DNA of 64,000 bases from Sitta carolinensis (Eukaryota; Chordata; Aves; Passeriformes; Sittidae): NCBI GenBank assembly GCA_032173965.1, contig CM063294.1, positions 4,014,452 through 4,078,451 on the forward strand, given 5' to 3'. The notes under the pieces were generated by a model. It was not told the origin of the DNA. It was given only the letters and a program-made list of their open reading frames with translations, and did not search any database. The position numbers and the translations under genes were made by a program. This document shows positions 50,701 through 63,837 of the stretch, in pieces (position 1 is the first letter of the stretch; each line of letters begins with the position of its first letter).

Positions 50701-53700
50701 AGCCATAAGACATTTCATATAAGACCACGTGAATGACATTCTTGATTTAACATCTCACAAGTACACACTCGAAATTTGTACCCACTTTTTCTGTATAAAC
50801 TCTATTATGTTTTATTCTACCTTATCCTGTTCTCTGCTTTATCTTGTTTTGGAATATTTTATATCTTTGGGTGTTGGTGTAAATAAGTAAATTCAGGCAT
50901 AATGATATGTATGTTCCTATCTAACATAAGTTCATGGCTAAAGGTAACACCATAGAAAGGTTTGGCCATACATCACCAAAATCCTTAATTTTGCTCATGC
51001 TTAATTTTTTTCTGGTCTCTTGCCTATTTCCACTGATTCCTAGTCCCAATCTCTTTAGCTGGATAGCTTGCCCAACATTTTCTTGCTGCATGTCCTCTTT
51101 TTCCCTCTCCCCCCCACACATAACCTCAGCTCCTGAGCTTGCCCACCCCAGAGACTCCAGCCAAGGCACAGCCAGACTCCAGGAAGAATTAATGCAGTAA
51201 TTACAGGACTTAAGTTAATACATCCTAAAGTTATCACTGTGGGCAAATGTGAGCATCCTGGTTCTTTCCAGGTGACAAAACAGGCATTTTAAATGAAGAA
51301 TCTATTATTATAATAACTCAGTTTCCCTAAAGCCTGATGGTTTTGAAAGGAATCTCACTCCTTCAGGGGTAAAAAAAATCTGCTTTAAACATCTGGCCTT
51401 TATAATAAGCTTAAATAGTTAAAATCTGATAGTTATATGCAAATGTAAATTAGCCATAGAATGGGAAGAACCAGGCAATTGTAGCAGTAAACACTGTCGG
51501 CAGTTCTGTGCGTAATTCTATGCTAAGCTTATTTACTTTATTTTTTCCATACATTTCTAAACCGAAGATTTTCTTTCCTCTGTATCCTTGAGATACTCAT
51601 ATTTCTGATGTCAGCTTCCCAAGTTAACGATGCTGGAGCCTCTCACGTTGCTGTGATGAGAACATTTGTGAACACATTGTCAACGGACTAATACTAGAAC
51701 AGAAACCACAAATTGGCAACCAGTTATTTTTATTTCAGTGGCTTCTCTGTGTCACCTGGAGACTATTTAGACCATTATTTGCCTGGGCTAACGTTGTGTT
51801 TAAAAATAGCACTTGTCTGGTGCCAACTCATTTTAGAGTTGGGTACAAATATTGAGACAACCCCCCAGCTGTTGTTGCTTGTGCTGCTAATTTGAGGTGT
51901 CAGCTCCGGGCTCGGCTGCTCCGTGTCAGTGAATAAGGCCCCTTGTGAGATCATTCTGTTTTCTAACAGTGCCGAGTAACGGATTAATCAGTGCAGCATC
52001 AGTTGCCTTCATTATCTGCCCACATGGTCTTTGTGGGCTTTTGCTTAAACAGTCTGTGGTGAGATCAAGGAGTTGAGTACAAGAGGCACTCGGGGCTCAG
52101 CACAGCTCAGAGGAGACGCTGTTGAGTTTTGGGCATTGCCTAACAAGCAAACCTTGGATGCCTTCAAAGTCGAGGGTGACTGCACTCAGTGCTGAGGGAT
52201 GGAGTGCCAAAGCCACTCTGTTTTTTCATCAGAAGCCATAAGAAGCAGTAAATATTTAATTCGATGCAAATTGCTCCTGACCTGTGTGAGAAATACCTCT
52301 TTACAGCTATTGGAAATAGAGCTCCTTTTGCCCTGCAATCTGAAAGTTAATTACAAACATTAATTATGGCAGCATATGAAACTCAAGTCTTGGGTTTATT
52401 ACTAGATATGGATTCAGATTCACTTTTTTGGGAGATATATAAGGGCTGGAGGGGGTCAGAAGTTGTCATCCATTGTCCCTCCCTGGGGCAGGCCCATCGA
52501 ATCCAGTGGCATTCCTGACAGGGATTCATTTAGTATTTTATTACAGGCTTCCCTCCCGATGGCTGCACACTCTGTAACACTCTTTTCTGGATTTTTTCCT
52601 GTTCTTATTGTAAGAAACATTTTCCCTATAGCTAATGAAAATCCCTCTTTCTGAAATTTAAACTTGTTACTTCTTTGCTTAACCCCTGTGTGATTACAAG
52701 GAAGAGAGGATGTCTTTTTCCTTTGCAGTGGCATTTATGTAGTTCAGTGGAGGTTTAAAAGTAAGTGAAGTGAGTCTGCTAACACAGAGGTCTAAGGTAA
52801 TGGCACTGTTAGTGCTAAATTACGCTGCTGGTACAGCTCCCAAATTCGTGTTTTGTCTCTGAATTTCAGAGAGACCTTGAGATCCTCCTTTTATGTGCAT
52901 AAATACTGAGGGTGATGTCTACTTGCATAGGCTCAAGAGTTTCGGTCCACATGCACATAGGGAAAAGATTCCTTCACTTTTATTTACCACCACTACACAC
53001 AGAGACATCCCCCAAAGCTTTGAGGTCTTGGATAAGTCATATTTCTGGCACTGCCAGGGACAGAGTGATGTTGTCTTCTGAGCTCCACTGGCAACTTAGC
53101 AGAGCTGTTCAGCTGCTTTTTATTTTGGCCTCACTTCACCCACTCCTAAGTAACATTATCAAGAAAACTATTAGCATAAGAGGCTTAATTATGCTTGGAG
53201 AGGCCTTGGTTAAGTGTGAATGAATTTGCTGGTCTTGTTTAGTGGCTGTGTAGTTGCACTGGGGATAGGAGCTGGGAGCCATGGCGGTGGTGGGAGAAGC
53301 AGTAGGCAGGGAGGATGGCAGTAATTCACTCCTGGGAATGTTCCCAGCCTGCAGACACACCATTTGTAGCTATCCATTGCATGCACACGGGTAATAATCT
53401 TGCATTAGGCCAAATTACATGGTGTTATGGACACACAATGGGGATTACACACCCAGCCAGGAGCACCCTGACAGAGCAGTGGGGTAATTGGAGGAGACAG
53501 AAGGAGAGAAGGCTGTGAGTGCTGCCAGTGCTGCAGGGTCAGGCACAGCTCAGCCCCACCAGCCTGGGCCCCTCGGTACTGCTGCTCCCTTGCAGCGTGT
53601 CACTTTGAAACCCCGGGTTTATCACAGAGGGAGGAACCCAGCACCACCTTTGCACAATGCGTTGGGAGAGTTTTGAGTGGGAAAAGGACCTGAACATCGT

Positions 53701-56700
53701 TTTTTAACTTAGAGTGAAGCCCACAGACACGTGGAAGCTTGTGCTGCCAAAGAAAGGCTGGAGTTTGTAGGATTCTTGATATCAAATCCTGGGTGTTAGA
53801 AACCTGCAAAAAATTTACACTGCCCAAACATAAAAGGCATCCACACCCAGCAATAATCTAGCATATGAGCTGGTGCCTTCGCAGATCTCTTTCTCCATTT
53901 ACCAGTAAATTGGTCTGAATTTTTCTTTCTAACTGAGAATTTTGGAAATTCTGTGGTGTCCCATGGTCAGCCCAAGGTAACCCAAAAGCAGCCTGGTGTG
54001 GATCAAAAACCAGAATAGCCAGCACAGCAGCCTCTAGTAACTATGGGAGATGCCTATTAAGCCTTGGGGAAGAGCGTTTTTGCAATTTGAATTAAGTTTG
54101 AATTAAAATGTCTCAGTTTATCTGTTTTGCTAATCAGCTGCAGACGCGGAACAGGAAGGAAAGCAGTCCCTGTTACTGACAAGTAACAAAGGGCATCTTC
54201 AGCATCCAGCAGGTTCTCTCCTGCCTCTTCCACTTGAATCTGTTCAGGTTGGAACAAGAAGCATAACTGTGGCTATTGTACTGTACTGATGCACATTATG
54301 AAAGTGCCTTGTACTTAGAAAAATGGACATCTGCACAGTTGGTTTTTTATTCCTTTTGTCAGTGATCAACTAGGATACCAGAATTTCTTTAAGCTGGGAT
54401 ATGTAGCAGGTGGTATTGTCATCAGTATTGTGTGTTAAACAAAAAAATAACCCTCGTATGTATTTTCCACTTGAAATGTGACTGGAAAACATTAGGACAG
54501 TCACTTTTAACATAATAGTTAATGTTTCAGGTATTTCTGTTGTATTGTGTAACATTTTCTGTCAGAGGAGATCCTTAGAGCATATGGATATGTTGTCATG
54601 AAAATTTCAGGTGAAAAATGTGACAGGCATTCTGATGTTTATTATGTGCTCTTAATTATAATAATTGAATTCTAGTAAGGGAAGCAAAATCTCCATGTAG
54701 TCTGTGATTAACAGAATTGAGATTGAATATTGACCTGACAGCCTGGGATTTCTGCTCTCTGAATTAGTCCAAGGGACCTGAAAGGGTGCTTAGAGTTTCT
54801 GTGTTTTTAAAATAAAATACTTGTACCATGAGTAGGGATCAAACTTCAAGTACTTTCCTTTTTTTCTCAAGGCCTCTGCCATAAAACTTGTGTGATTTCC
54901 TCTAGCATTAGAAGTACCATTTTTTTCTGACTCTCATCAGTCCTGTGCAAGATGAATAAAGAATAAGGCACAAATATTACTGAAAAAAAATCACAGAATG
55001 CCATTTGTTTCTGCAGGTTAGTCATTCTAATGTATTTACACTGAGTCTGGAATTACCAGCTGTGTGTCAGGGAACTGCAGTGGTGTTCAAGAATTTGGAG
55101 CAAGTCAGAAGAGAACAAAAATGCAACTGCATGGAATTGAATCTGCACCAAAAGTTTGAGGAAGGAGATAAGTAATTGTTTTCACATCATGACAGGATTG
55201 CAGACTGAGCACTCTTTCCTTCAGGATAATTGTGATTAGTAGGGGCTATAAATCAACTGTATTTTTCAGGAGGAGGAAGGCAGCTCCACGTGTGCCTGCT
55301 GCCAGTGTGGGCGACTGGCAGAGCAGTGAGTTAGGGGAGCAGCTCCTCTGGGGCTGTAAATTGGAGTCAGTGGGGCCCTGACAGTTCACAGGGGAGGAGG
55401 ATGTGCCACCTCAGAGACTGCTGATCTCACCTTATGCATCTTCCAAGTAGTCCTTGGAGGATCCTTAGGGCTGCTGCAGTCTGCTTCTGCTTACCCTGCA
55501 AGATCTGACAAGGATCACAGCCCAAGGTGGGAACTTGGCTGGCATAAATAATATTGTCTATAACCCTGGGTTCCTGAGTCAGCATTTTGGGTGTGAGTAG
55601 TTTACAGGGAGAGGACTTCTAAATGAGAGGACAGTGCTTTTTCAAGGGATGTTTTGGGTTCTGGAAGAGGTGGGAGGTTTAATGCTGAGGATCATTCAGC
55701 AGAATATGTGTCCCCATATGATGTTGAAGGAGTCAGAAGATTCTGGAATTCCTATTTCTCACAGCTTCCTGGTATTCACAAATCTCTTCCTATGGACTGG
55801 AATTTTGAGTGGGTCAGTCTGAGGCTGGGACCTTGAAGCAGCCAGCAGACAACTGGAGCATCATTTATTTTTTCCTTTCATGTACTAAAAATGCTGCTGT
55901 GTTGTGTGTTCACCCCTGTCAGGACACATCCCTTAAAAAAATCATTGCAGGGAAGGAATCATGTGCATGATGGAAAGCTTTGCAGGATGTCTCTAGAGCA
56001 CATCTCTACCTGAGCACATTTCCACTCCAGAGTTCCCACTTCCTGGGAGCTGAGTGCAGCCAGAGCTGCAGGGTTAAATTCCTGCAGCTCCAGCTGGGAT
56101 GTAGTGCAGACAGTTCACTGGCAATTAGTGCCCTTTGCAGTGTTTGGCCTCCTCTGTTCTGAAATAATTGCTGTTATCATAGATGTTTTATTGCCTTCAT
56201 TATGGTTAACATTTAAATATCAATGAAATAGTATTCTACTAAGTCATCTGTGCAGTAGCTGTCTGCTAGAGTTATCCCTGAAATTTGTATTTAAGGGGAA
56301 TATTAATTCAGCACTGATTCAGGATTCTTAGAAGGAAGGTTGTATATTTGTCAATGAACTATGGGAAACCTTTGCTTATTAGAAAATAAGCAAGTATTTG
56401 AAACTTTTTCAGAACCTGAGCCACTCTCATTTGATATCTTGTGAGCAGAAATGCTGTGTGATTGGAATGATGCTTAATCTGTTAAATAGAAATATTTTAA
56501 GAACTTTTAAAATATTTTTGAATCATCAAGTCAGACAGTAACTGATGACCTTTCTGCATGCAGATGAATTGCCCTGGGAGACAGCAATGTGTTCTCTGCC
56601 CTCAGTGCAGAGGAAGCTCACTGTCACAGCCTGTTCTACCTGAATCTAATCCTCATCCTTTAGAAATCAATAGAAAAATCTCTCCTGAATTACTATGGCC

Positions 56701-59294
56701 CCCATTGACTCCTGTAGTGCCATATGTGACTGATTCAGACTCAGCTACGTCTGTGATTTAATGTTTGTGAGCTGACTTTACATGTGGCTTTTATTTATCA
56801 CTGCATACCTAAAATCTTCCATCTGAGTGAATAACTCATTTTAAAGAAACAGGCAGCTAAGGCAGAGGGTTGCCTCGGAATTATATTTTTATGTTTGCAG
56901 GAAAAAAAATGGTGGTGCAGTTATAAATTCCATTTCTGAGCCCTGTTTGAACTTCCCAACATGTAAAGAGCAAACACGTACAGATACTGAAGGGGGTGTG
57001 TGTTGATGTTTATATTCATGCACTCTCAGTGGGTTTGTTCACTTTCTGAAATTGTTGTTCAGGCTCATTTTGGGCTCATTGACCACAAAAGACTTTGGTT
57101 ACATCACTGGGTAAATAAGGTAATGGAGCACTAGCAACTGTGTGACAGAGAGGTTCATTTTGCACCCTATAATCTGCCCCAGTGGGATGTGAGCTGGCAC
57201 TGTGAGCTTAGCAGAGCCTCCAGCCCTGCAGATGAGCACTGGTGCTCAGGGTGCCAGCCCTGCAGCCACAGCCCAGCAGGCTGGGATGCACAGCTGCCAG
57301 AGGGGCTGGCAGCTCCAGGAGCTGACTTCCAGCTCTCCTCCTGAAGTTGATAGTGTTTCCATTTTCATCTTCCCTTTAAATTTTTAGAAGTCTGCCTTTG
57401 AGTCCTTGCATATTGAGAACCTGGATCCACAAACACTGTGGTTTGTACACCCACTGGTCCCAATACTTGGCTGTGCGTTTCTTGTCCAGTTTTTTGTATC
57501 TTTAAGTTTTCCAGAGGATCTGGAATGAATACTACATGTTATACTATAAGTTATCATGTGCTAAAACTGACAGCTCCTATCAGCCTGGTGTGTGAACGTG
57601 TGTGACTTGACTGATACAGATCTCTGGCAGCAGATCTCACATGCAGATTCCAGATTTTCAAAACTCCGCTTTTACTGACATAACTCTCTCTGCTCACAGA
57701 TGTGGAAAGGAAGGGTAATTTTGCTCTGTTGGTGCAGTTTGCTGTCATGGGTATGTCAGCCCCCAAGCTGGCTCCAGATTGCCAGTGCATCCATCTGGTG
57801 CAGCACTGTGCTGTAATACCAGCTCTGCTCCTGCTGAGAGAGTGCTTGGGTGCTGTCCTGCCAGGATGCAGCACAGAGCAGCAGCAAAACAAGCTGCCAG
57901 TGTCAGAGCTGCTCCCACCCTGCTCCAGAGTGTGCCTGTGCAGAGCCAGGGTACCCTGCAACCTCCTGGCTTTGCCAACTTGTGTCTTCCTGTATACCCA
58001 AAACCCAGTCTTAATAGGGTAAAACCTAATTACCTGTAGTCTGCTGATGTTTCAGATGATTTCTCTGACAAGGGATTTTTAGGCAGAATTGTAAAAATGG
58101 GTTTTGAATTGGCAGATGACCAAGGAAGAGAGTTAACTACTGGGAGACTTTTCTAGAGCTTTTGATTAAATGTCCTATATGAATACCTGACATTGGAATA
58201 GCTAAGTAGCTCAGGGAAGGATGGCGTGCTCTTAGGTTGGTCCAGCAGGTATGCATTTATGTATTCTTCAGCACATACAAAAACACACATAAGCACTGTC
58301 TTCTGCCAAAATGACCCTGTAGAATTCTGTGCCCCTTGTAGAAAGCAGAGGTTTCTCCTTGCCCTGGTGCTGTGGACACCACATTTCAAACAGGCAGTGG
58401 CAGGACTGGCCACGCTGGGACACTGAGTGGTCACCAGCCCTGTCCATTCTCATGACAAACTGGGCTACTGTATTTGCAGATTTGGTGCACTTGCAGCATG
58501 GCAATTATACTCTGTTGAAGTGCTTTCCATTTCCTGTGCTATCTTGATAAACTTTATAGCTTCTAATTTGCTGGAGAGTCATTGATATAATTAGGAGCTA
58601 CACAAATGGGAGCAGCACACTGAGCTAATGGTAATCTCAGTTCATTCTTCCTGAGAAGCTCTAAGAGGGTCCCTCCAGCAGCCAAGATTTTCTCTTTAGG
58701 CTCTGCTTTGACAGAGCAGCAGCAATCCTTCTGGGCCTGGGTCAGGACATGCTTTATTACAGGCTGCTCACATCCCCATATATTTTTACTGAGGAAAGGG
58801 AGGAGAGGGAGCCCATCCATCCGTGTTTCCCAGGAGCAATGGGAGCTGTCTGTCCATGTCAGTGGGCTGTGCTAACAAGCCTGTGAGAGCCAACAGCTCT
58901 CTTTTGGTCACAGTACTTCAAAATCCTTCAAATTGCCTTGAAATGCTGTGCCCAAGTCTGAAGTCCTCCACTCAGGCTGCACTGGGTTTTCAAACAAAGT
59001 GGCAGCTGAACAGACAGGTCTGGATCTGTTCCAGCAGTTGATAAAAACTCCTCTTCTGTGCCCCCTGTTACCCAGACATGGCAAGCAGTGACCTCCAGCC
59101 ATGCTGATGCTGTGTTGGTTGCTTTCCCTGAGCACTATCTTTCATGGTATGTCACAAATTGTCACTGCTATGGGGGAATGTGTCTTGCTGCTTGCCAAGA
59201 ATTTTAACTGGTTTCTGTAAATGGTGTGTTGGTGAAGAAATGGAAATAATTGATCAATCTCTTATTCTCTCTTTTTTTATTTCTCTCCTAACAG

Positions 59295-59366
59295 TACCCT
59301 CAACAATAACAACATCACCCGCATTCCTGTTACCAGCTTCAATCACATGCCAAAGATCAGGACTCT
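59295..59366 (+). CDS. SLIT3: SLIT3 exon encoding one LRR of domain 1 (probably LRR6)
   Basis: This 72-base exon encodes the last full leucine-rich repeat of the domain, reading [20 protein letters not shown] and then IRTL. It starts after CTCCTAACAG with a T that completes the leucine codon from the previous exon, and ends before GTGAGT two bases into the next leucine codon, phase 2 at both ends. [13 protein letters not shown] is the SLIT3 form; SLIT2 has VASFNHMPKLRTF. The run of four asparagines is typical for this repeat in Slits. Third codon positions are mixed, clearly less G/C-rich than in the exons at 37906 and 63674. Confidence 0.97.
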
Positions 59367-62300
59367 GTGAGTAGGATTTTCTGATATATAATGCAATCCT
59401 GATGCTGTAAACCAACTTTTTGGCTGTTTGTCATTTGTGATAATGTCATTTCAGTGCCTCAGGCTGCCTCAGGGGCCTGAGTGGCTGCAGGGCTGGGAGC
59501 CCAGGTAGGGCTCTGAAGGGGCTGGTGCCCACAGAGCCCTGAGTGCCACTGTTCTGGATCTGCCCAACATTAAGTAAGAGTCAGTTTTATCAAGATTTTG
59601 AATTTACCCAGAAAATAAACTGGATTTTTTTTTCTTTTTTCCCCATGGGAAAATCCATAATGTGAAATGTGTTCCAAGCTGGAGCATCAGCAAGATTGTA
59701 AGAATTGCTCAGATGGATCAAATTACTCAATTTTGTTAATATCCTGTGTTTAAATCTCATTTATTCCTTTCAAATTCAAAATACTAATTTCTGAAACAAG
59801 GCATTTTTAAAGAAAATGAGAAAAGCATCTTTCCATATACTTTCTGAAACAAAATGTCACTTATTCTGATGGATTTTTTTATATAAAAGCTTCTCTTATA
59901 TCAAGTCCATTTGTTTTTGAGCTGCATGCCATTGCACTGGAAAGGCTCTGTTCTTTAGTAGATCAAAATACAAAGACTGTGAAATTAGACTAAGCATTTG
60001 TATAATTTAGCCATAGCCTACCAAAACCATTTCCTTAAGTACATTATTTCTTTAAATTCCTCTAGGGAATACACAGCTTCAGGAAAAGTCACGTCTAAAC
60101 AAAGCACCCCTGTTTTTCCTCCAGATTCTCAAACTCATCCAAGATGTATTTAATTCTAAAGGCAAAGAAAGGGAAATAGTAGCTAGCCTGAAAATTTTCT
60201 GTGGCACTGAAAAAATACAATACTTCAATGATGCTATGTATGCATGTATAAAATCATATTAAATAAATTACAGAACTGAAGAAAAATGGCTCCTACGTAT
60301 GTCAATCTCTGTAAGATAACCTCTGACTTAAATTTGCATTCTTCATCAAATGATGACATTATTAGATCTTAATGTAAGTAATTAAATGGAAATTAGATGT
60401 TTGTCTTTTAGAAGAGAATGGCTGAAGAAGATAAAGGTGTAGAGTTAAGGTTCCTGCAGTTTTGCCTTTTCTTACTCAGTCACAGTGGTCCAGAAAATTT
60501 GCCTGGCTTTTCCAGATTAGCCAGTCTTGTCTATTAGCAGAGCTCAGTGCATTCAGTGCCTTCTGCCATTTTCCTTTTAGTTTAATTTCAGAGATGGCTT
60601 TGTATATAGCTCCCTGGAGACTTACACTGACTAATCCCCTCTGCTGTAATTAAGGGGAAAGAAAGAAAAGAAAAAAAAAAGGGAAGGAAGTCATAAATAG
60701 GATTTATAAAGGGAAGCTTTTCTATTGAATTTTGAGAGACACATTTTATAGAACATGAATGCTGCCCCACTCTAAAAGGATTTGCTGGAAATTTAATTTA
60801 GGGTCTATGGAAAGGGCAACTTTAGCAAAGTTGCATTTGTATTCATTCACCTGATGCTCTGTAAAGTCAGTTTCATCAATATCAAATGACAGGTTTCAGT
60901 CTCCAAAGACTGCCAAATAATACACAGTACCTCTAGCAGGTCAACACAGGAATTTGTGTGGAAATACTGTTTGGGGAAGACTTTAATATTCTCTAGAGTT
61001 TCTTGTTGGAAATGCATCATGAATGATGTTCCTCACAGTTTGGTGAGTCTACTGTTTTCTTTAAAAATGGTCATCAGTGTGTCTACCTTCTCAAATAGCC
61101 TCACTCTTAGACGTGCTTTCTTATGGAAGTTTTTTGTAGGAAATCCCTGGTCTGAATGCTCCTTAAGTAGGGATGAGCCCTTTTTCCAAGCAGCTGAGGC
61201 CCAGTGCAGTGTGGACAGTGTTTTCCTATGTGTCCCTTTTCAACTCTGGGAAGATCCATTAGCAGAATATTTGGGGATGCTTCTGCTGCAGCTACCTGTG
61301 CTCTGATGGTTCTGTGAATAAACAGCTTTTTCTTCATGTCTCTTAAAACAATCTGCCTATTGTAGATTGGAGAAGAAAATACAGAAAATATATTAACCTT
61401 CAACATATGTACTCAGGGGAAAGAAAAAAAGGGTAAAATTCCAGGACGTTTTGAAGCATTTGAAGCATTGAAGAATTCTTTACCATAATCAGCTCTCTGT
61501 ACTAAGATTTTTTAGTTAACTGTCCTTTCTGTTCTTAAGTTTCATCAATTTTTAGCCTTGATTGGAAGTGACAGGAATTAGTTTTTATTGATCTGCTTTC
61601 CTTTGCTTGAAACAGCTTTATTTATAATAAAGCATGTTCCCTCTACCTATTTGCTTAATAGTAAATGTCTTGTGCTCTCTGCATCTGTGAATTACTGCTG
61701 AGACAGGTAATTGCATTATTTTTTCTAATTTTTTATTTGAGGGTAAACTAAAAATGTGCGAAAGCACTTCAGTGTTTTTTCTGTTCCCAAGGAATCAGTT
61801 TATAATGCTTTCCAAGTACTGTGAAAAGTCTTCTTGAGGCTGTATTTATTAATATAATTATCAAAAATATATTCTCATAGGTTGCTTTGTTAAAATAGGG
61901 TGTCTAAATGATCTCTCCAAAGCAAACCACAGAGTAGCTGTGCCAAAAGACCTGAGATAACAAGGAGGGTTCTGCCAAGGCAGGGAGCTGGTGGTTTGCA
62001 CTACTGAAACAGGAACCCCCAAAACCCAGATCAATCAATTTAGTGACGGGATAAAAAAACCCCAACTGCCTAACCCTAACCCTCTTTGTGAAATTCTGCT
62101 TTTCTCACTCATGCCTGTGTGCCAGGGGTGCAGGGAATGGCATGGGATGAGTTCAGTTCCAGAAGGAAGGTGATCCTGAGTATCATTGTTGATTGCTATG
62201 ACGGGAAGGATGAGACTCTGAGGACTTAAATGAAACACTGACTCTCTTAGGTTACTACAAATTCTTACTTAGGATGATTTCTGGCTAGATGATATTTATG

Positions 62301-63673
62301 TATTGATTTGTTCTTTAACAAAAGGCAGGTTAATGGTTCATAACAGCCAAACATTTTACTAGAAATCTAACTTACTGCAGCTTTAATTGAAGAGCTTCAC
62401 AATCCCTAAACTCAAGGTCTTCTGGCCATCCTTGTAGAACAATTACATTTTACAGTATCCCAGGAGATTAGTGCTTTCCATGTCTACAGGATAAACTCTC
62501 AGTTCCAGATTTGTGGGTTTTCTTTTTCTTTATTGTGGCTGTCCACCCCAGACATACAAATCTGGGGACTGTCAGCCTGGGCGCCACTGCTGAGTTGAGC
62601 TGCTGCTGTGCTGTAAGGACAGCTCACAGACAGACATCTCATTTCTTTGGAGGATGGACAAAGCTAAATATGGTGCACTCCAATTGTGTGCCTGTAATAT
62701 TAGTGAATAATGCCTTGTCTGACCATTTCTGACAGGATTTTTAATCTGGTTTGTCATTTCATTTGATGCAACACTGCAAACGTGTGAGTCATTACATGAA
62801 TGAAATAATGAATGTCCTGGACTTTTGTTTTGACCTAAAGTTTGGTAGCTATTTAAATGACCAGATTTGTTCCCTGAACCCATCATCATTTTGCAGATGT
62901 GATAATGGTTCTGCAAATCCCTGGTGCTAGGCATGGAGCAAGCTGGGCAGGGAGCTGCACGAGTGGATCTTTCATTTCACAAAGCTGAAAATTCCTGTCT
63001 AGATCCTTTATACTTGTGTTAAATTACCACAGGAAAAGAGCACTGATGAAGTTTTACAGGCAACACAAGAACAGAAATGGTATCAATAGCCTCTGATGTT
63101 TTATTTTGCCTGTGTTTTCCCAGAATATTCTGAGTTGGAAGGGACCCATTAGAGTCATCAAATCCAAGTCTTCAGTGAATGGCCCCTACAGGGATCAGAC
63201 CCACAACCTTGGTGTTATTAATAGCATGCTCCAACCAGCTGAGCTGGTGTGGGGAGGTTCTGTCTCCACCTCTCCCCAAAGGATGGAGAAGAGGGAAGAA
63301 TCACTCCTCATCTTCTTCTTCAGCCTGGTCCTCATTTTTAAGAAGCCATTTACTCAGAGATATCACATCCACGCAGTTCTTTCTGACATGAAACCACAAA
63401 GTGATTACGTGGTGCAGTCTTAAATTCTGCATGTTTTTGTGTCTAGAATGGCCAGCTGTAGGTGGAGCACTTAATTTTTTGCAAACATTACAAATAATAG
63501 CACAAATGTGTACCTGACCTCTGCATGGTACCGAGGCCAGTCGAGCCCTGACCCGCGTGGCAGCAGCGCTCCCGGGAACCGGCGGCAGGCAGCGGGGCGT
63601 GCCCGCGGTCGGTCGCTCTCCCGGTGGGGTTTGTTTCACACCCCAGTAACTGGCCTTGCTGTGTGTTTTGCAG
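59367..63673 (+). other. SLIT3: SLIT3 intron, 4307 bases, phase 2
   Basis: The intron runs from donor GTGAGT to acceptor GTGTTTTGCAG. It is mostly AT-rich, with a tRNA-derived SINE at about 63118-63250 in reverse orientation, and turns abruptly CpG-rich from about 63526 up to the next exon. Two telomere-like CCCTAA units near 62071 are too few to matter. No other gene is visible. Confidence 0.93.
63118..63250 (-). mobile_element. tRNA-Ile-derived SINE with CR1-type tail (TguSINE1-like)
   Basis: On the minus strand the element begins with a decayed tRNA-Ile-like head. An A box (CAGCTCAGCTGG) is followed by GTTGGAGCATGC, an anticodon-loop-like TTAATAAC, ACCAAGGTTGTGG, and a B box (GGGTCTGATCC for GGTTCGATCC). 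The body then passes into CR1-type 3' sequence ending TGGGTCCCTTCCAACTCAGA and ATATTCTGG. A tRNA-Ile head with a CR1-like tail is the structure known for TguSINE1 of passerine birds, mobilised by CR1 machinery. It is not a working tRNA gene: the acceptor stem is missing and both boxes carry changes. The edges are good to within about ten bases. Confidence 0.85.
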
Positions 63674-63837
63674 GCGGCTCCACTCCAACTTCCTGCACTG
63701 TGACTGCCACCTGGCCTGGCTGTCGGACTGGCTGCGCCAGCGCCGCACCATCGGCCAGTTCACCTTCTGCCTGGCGCCCGTCGGCCTGCGCGGCTTCCTC
63801 GTGGCAGAGGTGCAGAAGAAGGACTTTGTCTGCTCTG
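63526..63837 (+). other. CpG-rich island over the LRRCT exon and its 5' flank
   Basis: From GGTACCGAGGCCAGTCGAGC on, the sequence is GC-rich with frequent CG dinucleotides, ending with the exon. A 151-codon frame that overlaps the exon in another phase, starting at 63508, is only a shadow of this composition. Confidence 0.65.
63674..63837 (+). CDS. SLIT3: SLIT3 exon encoding the C-terminal cap (LRRCT) of LRR domain 1
   Basis: This 164-base exon starts after GTGTTTTGCAG with a G that finishes the leucine codon from 59366. It reads [20 protein letters not shown], continues through [20 protein letters not shown], and ends [19 protein letters not shown] before GTAATG, leaving one base (phase 1). 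The four cysteines (CDC pair, then FTFC and FVC) are the disulfide-bonded LRRCT cap that closes the solenoid. RQRRTIGQF separates it from SLIT2, which has RPRVGLY-type sequence here. Differences from the human SLIT3 I remember are conservative (TIGQ for TVGQ, EVQKKDF for DVQKKEY), apart from GFLVAEV for GFNVADV. Third positions are almost all G/C. The donor GTAATG is weaker than the others, but no better site lies close by. Confidence 0.96.

Larger units (their letters stand above)
37978..59294 (+). other. SLIT3: SLIT3 intron, 21317 bases, phase 2
   Basis: The intron runs from donor GTGAGT to acceptor CTCTCCTAACAG. It starts GC-rich and then carries two minisatellite arrays (39050-39541 and 39768-39924), a 24-base T run (40152-40175), a T/G-rich low-complexity patch at about 44080-44135, a CpG-rich block (47395-47720) and a smaller GC-rich patch (about 48830-48960). 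The remainder, including 40200-47300 and 49200-59200, is ordinary AT-rich intron. I recognise no gene, RNA gene or transposon there. Confidence 0.92.

Noticed and set aside
62068..62084. Telomere-like CCCTAA repeats
   Set aside because: Only about two units are present, well within chance.
63185..63246. A tRNA-Ile gene on the minus strand
   Set aside because: No acceptor stem, changed A and B boxes, and fusion to a CR1-type tail show a SINE rather than a tRNA gene.
10258..63837. SLIT2 or SLIT1 as the gene identity
   Set aside because: Diagnostic residues in all four exons ([35 protein letters not shown]) follow SLIT3.
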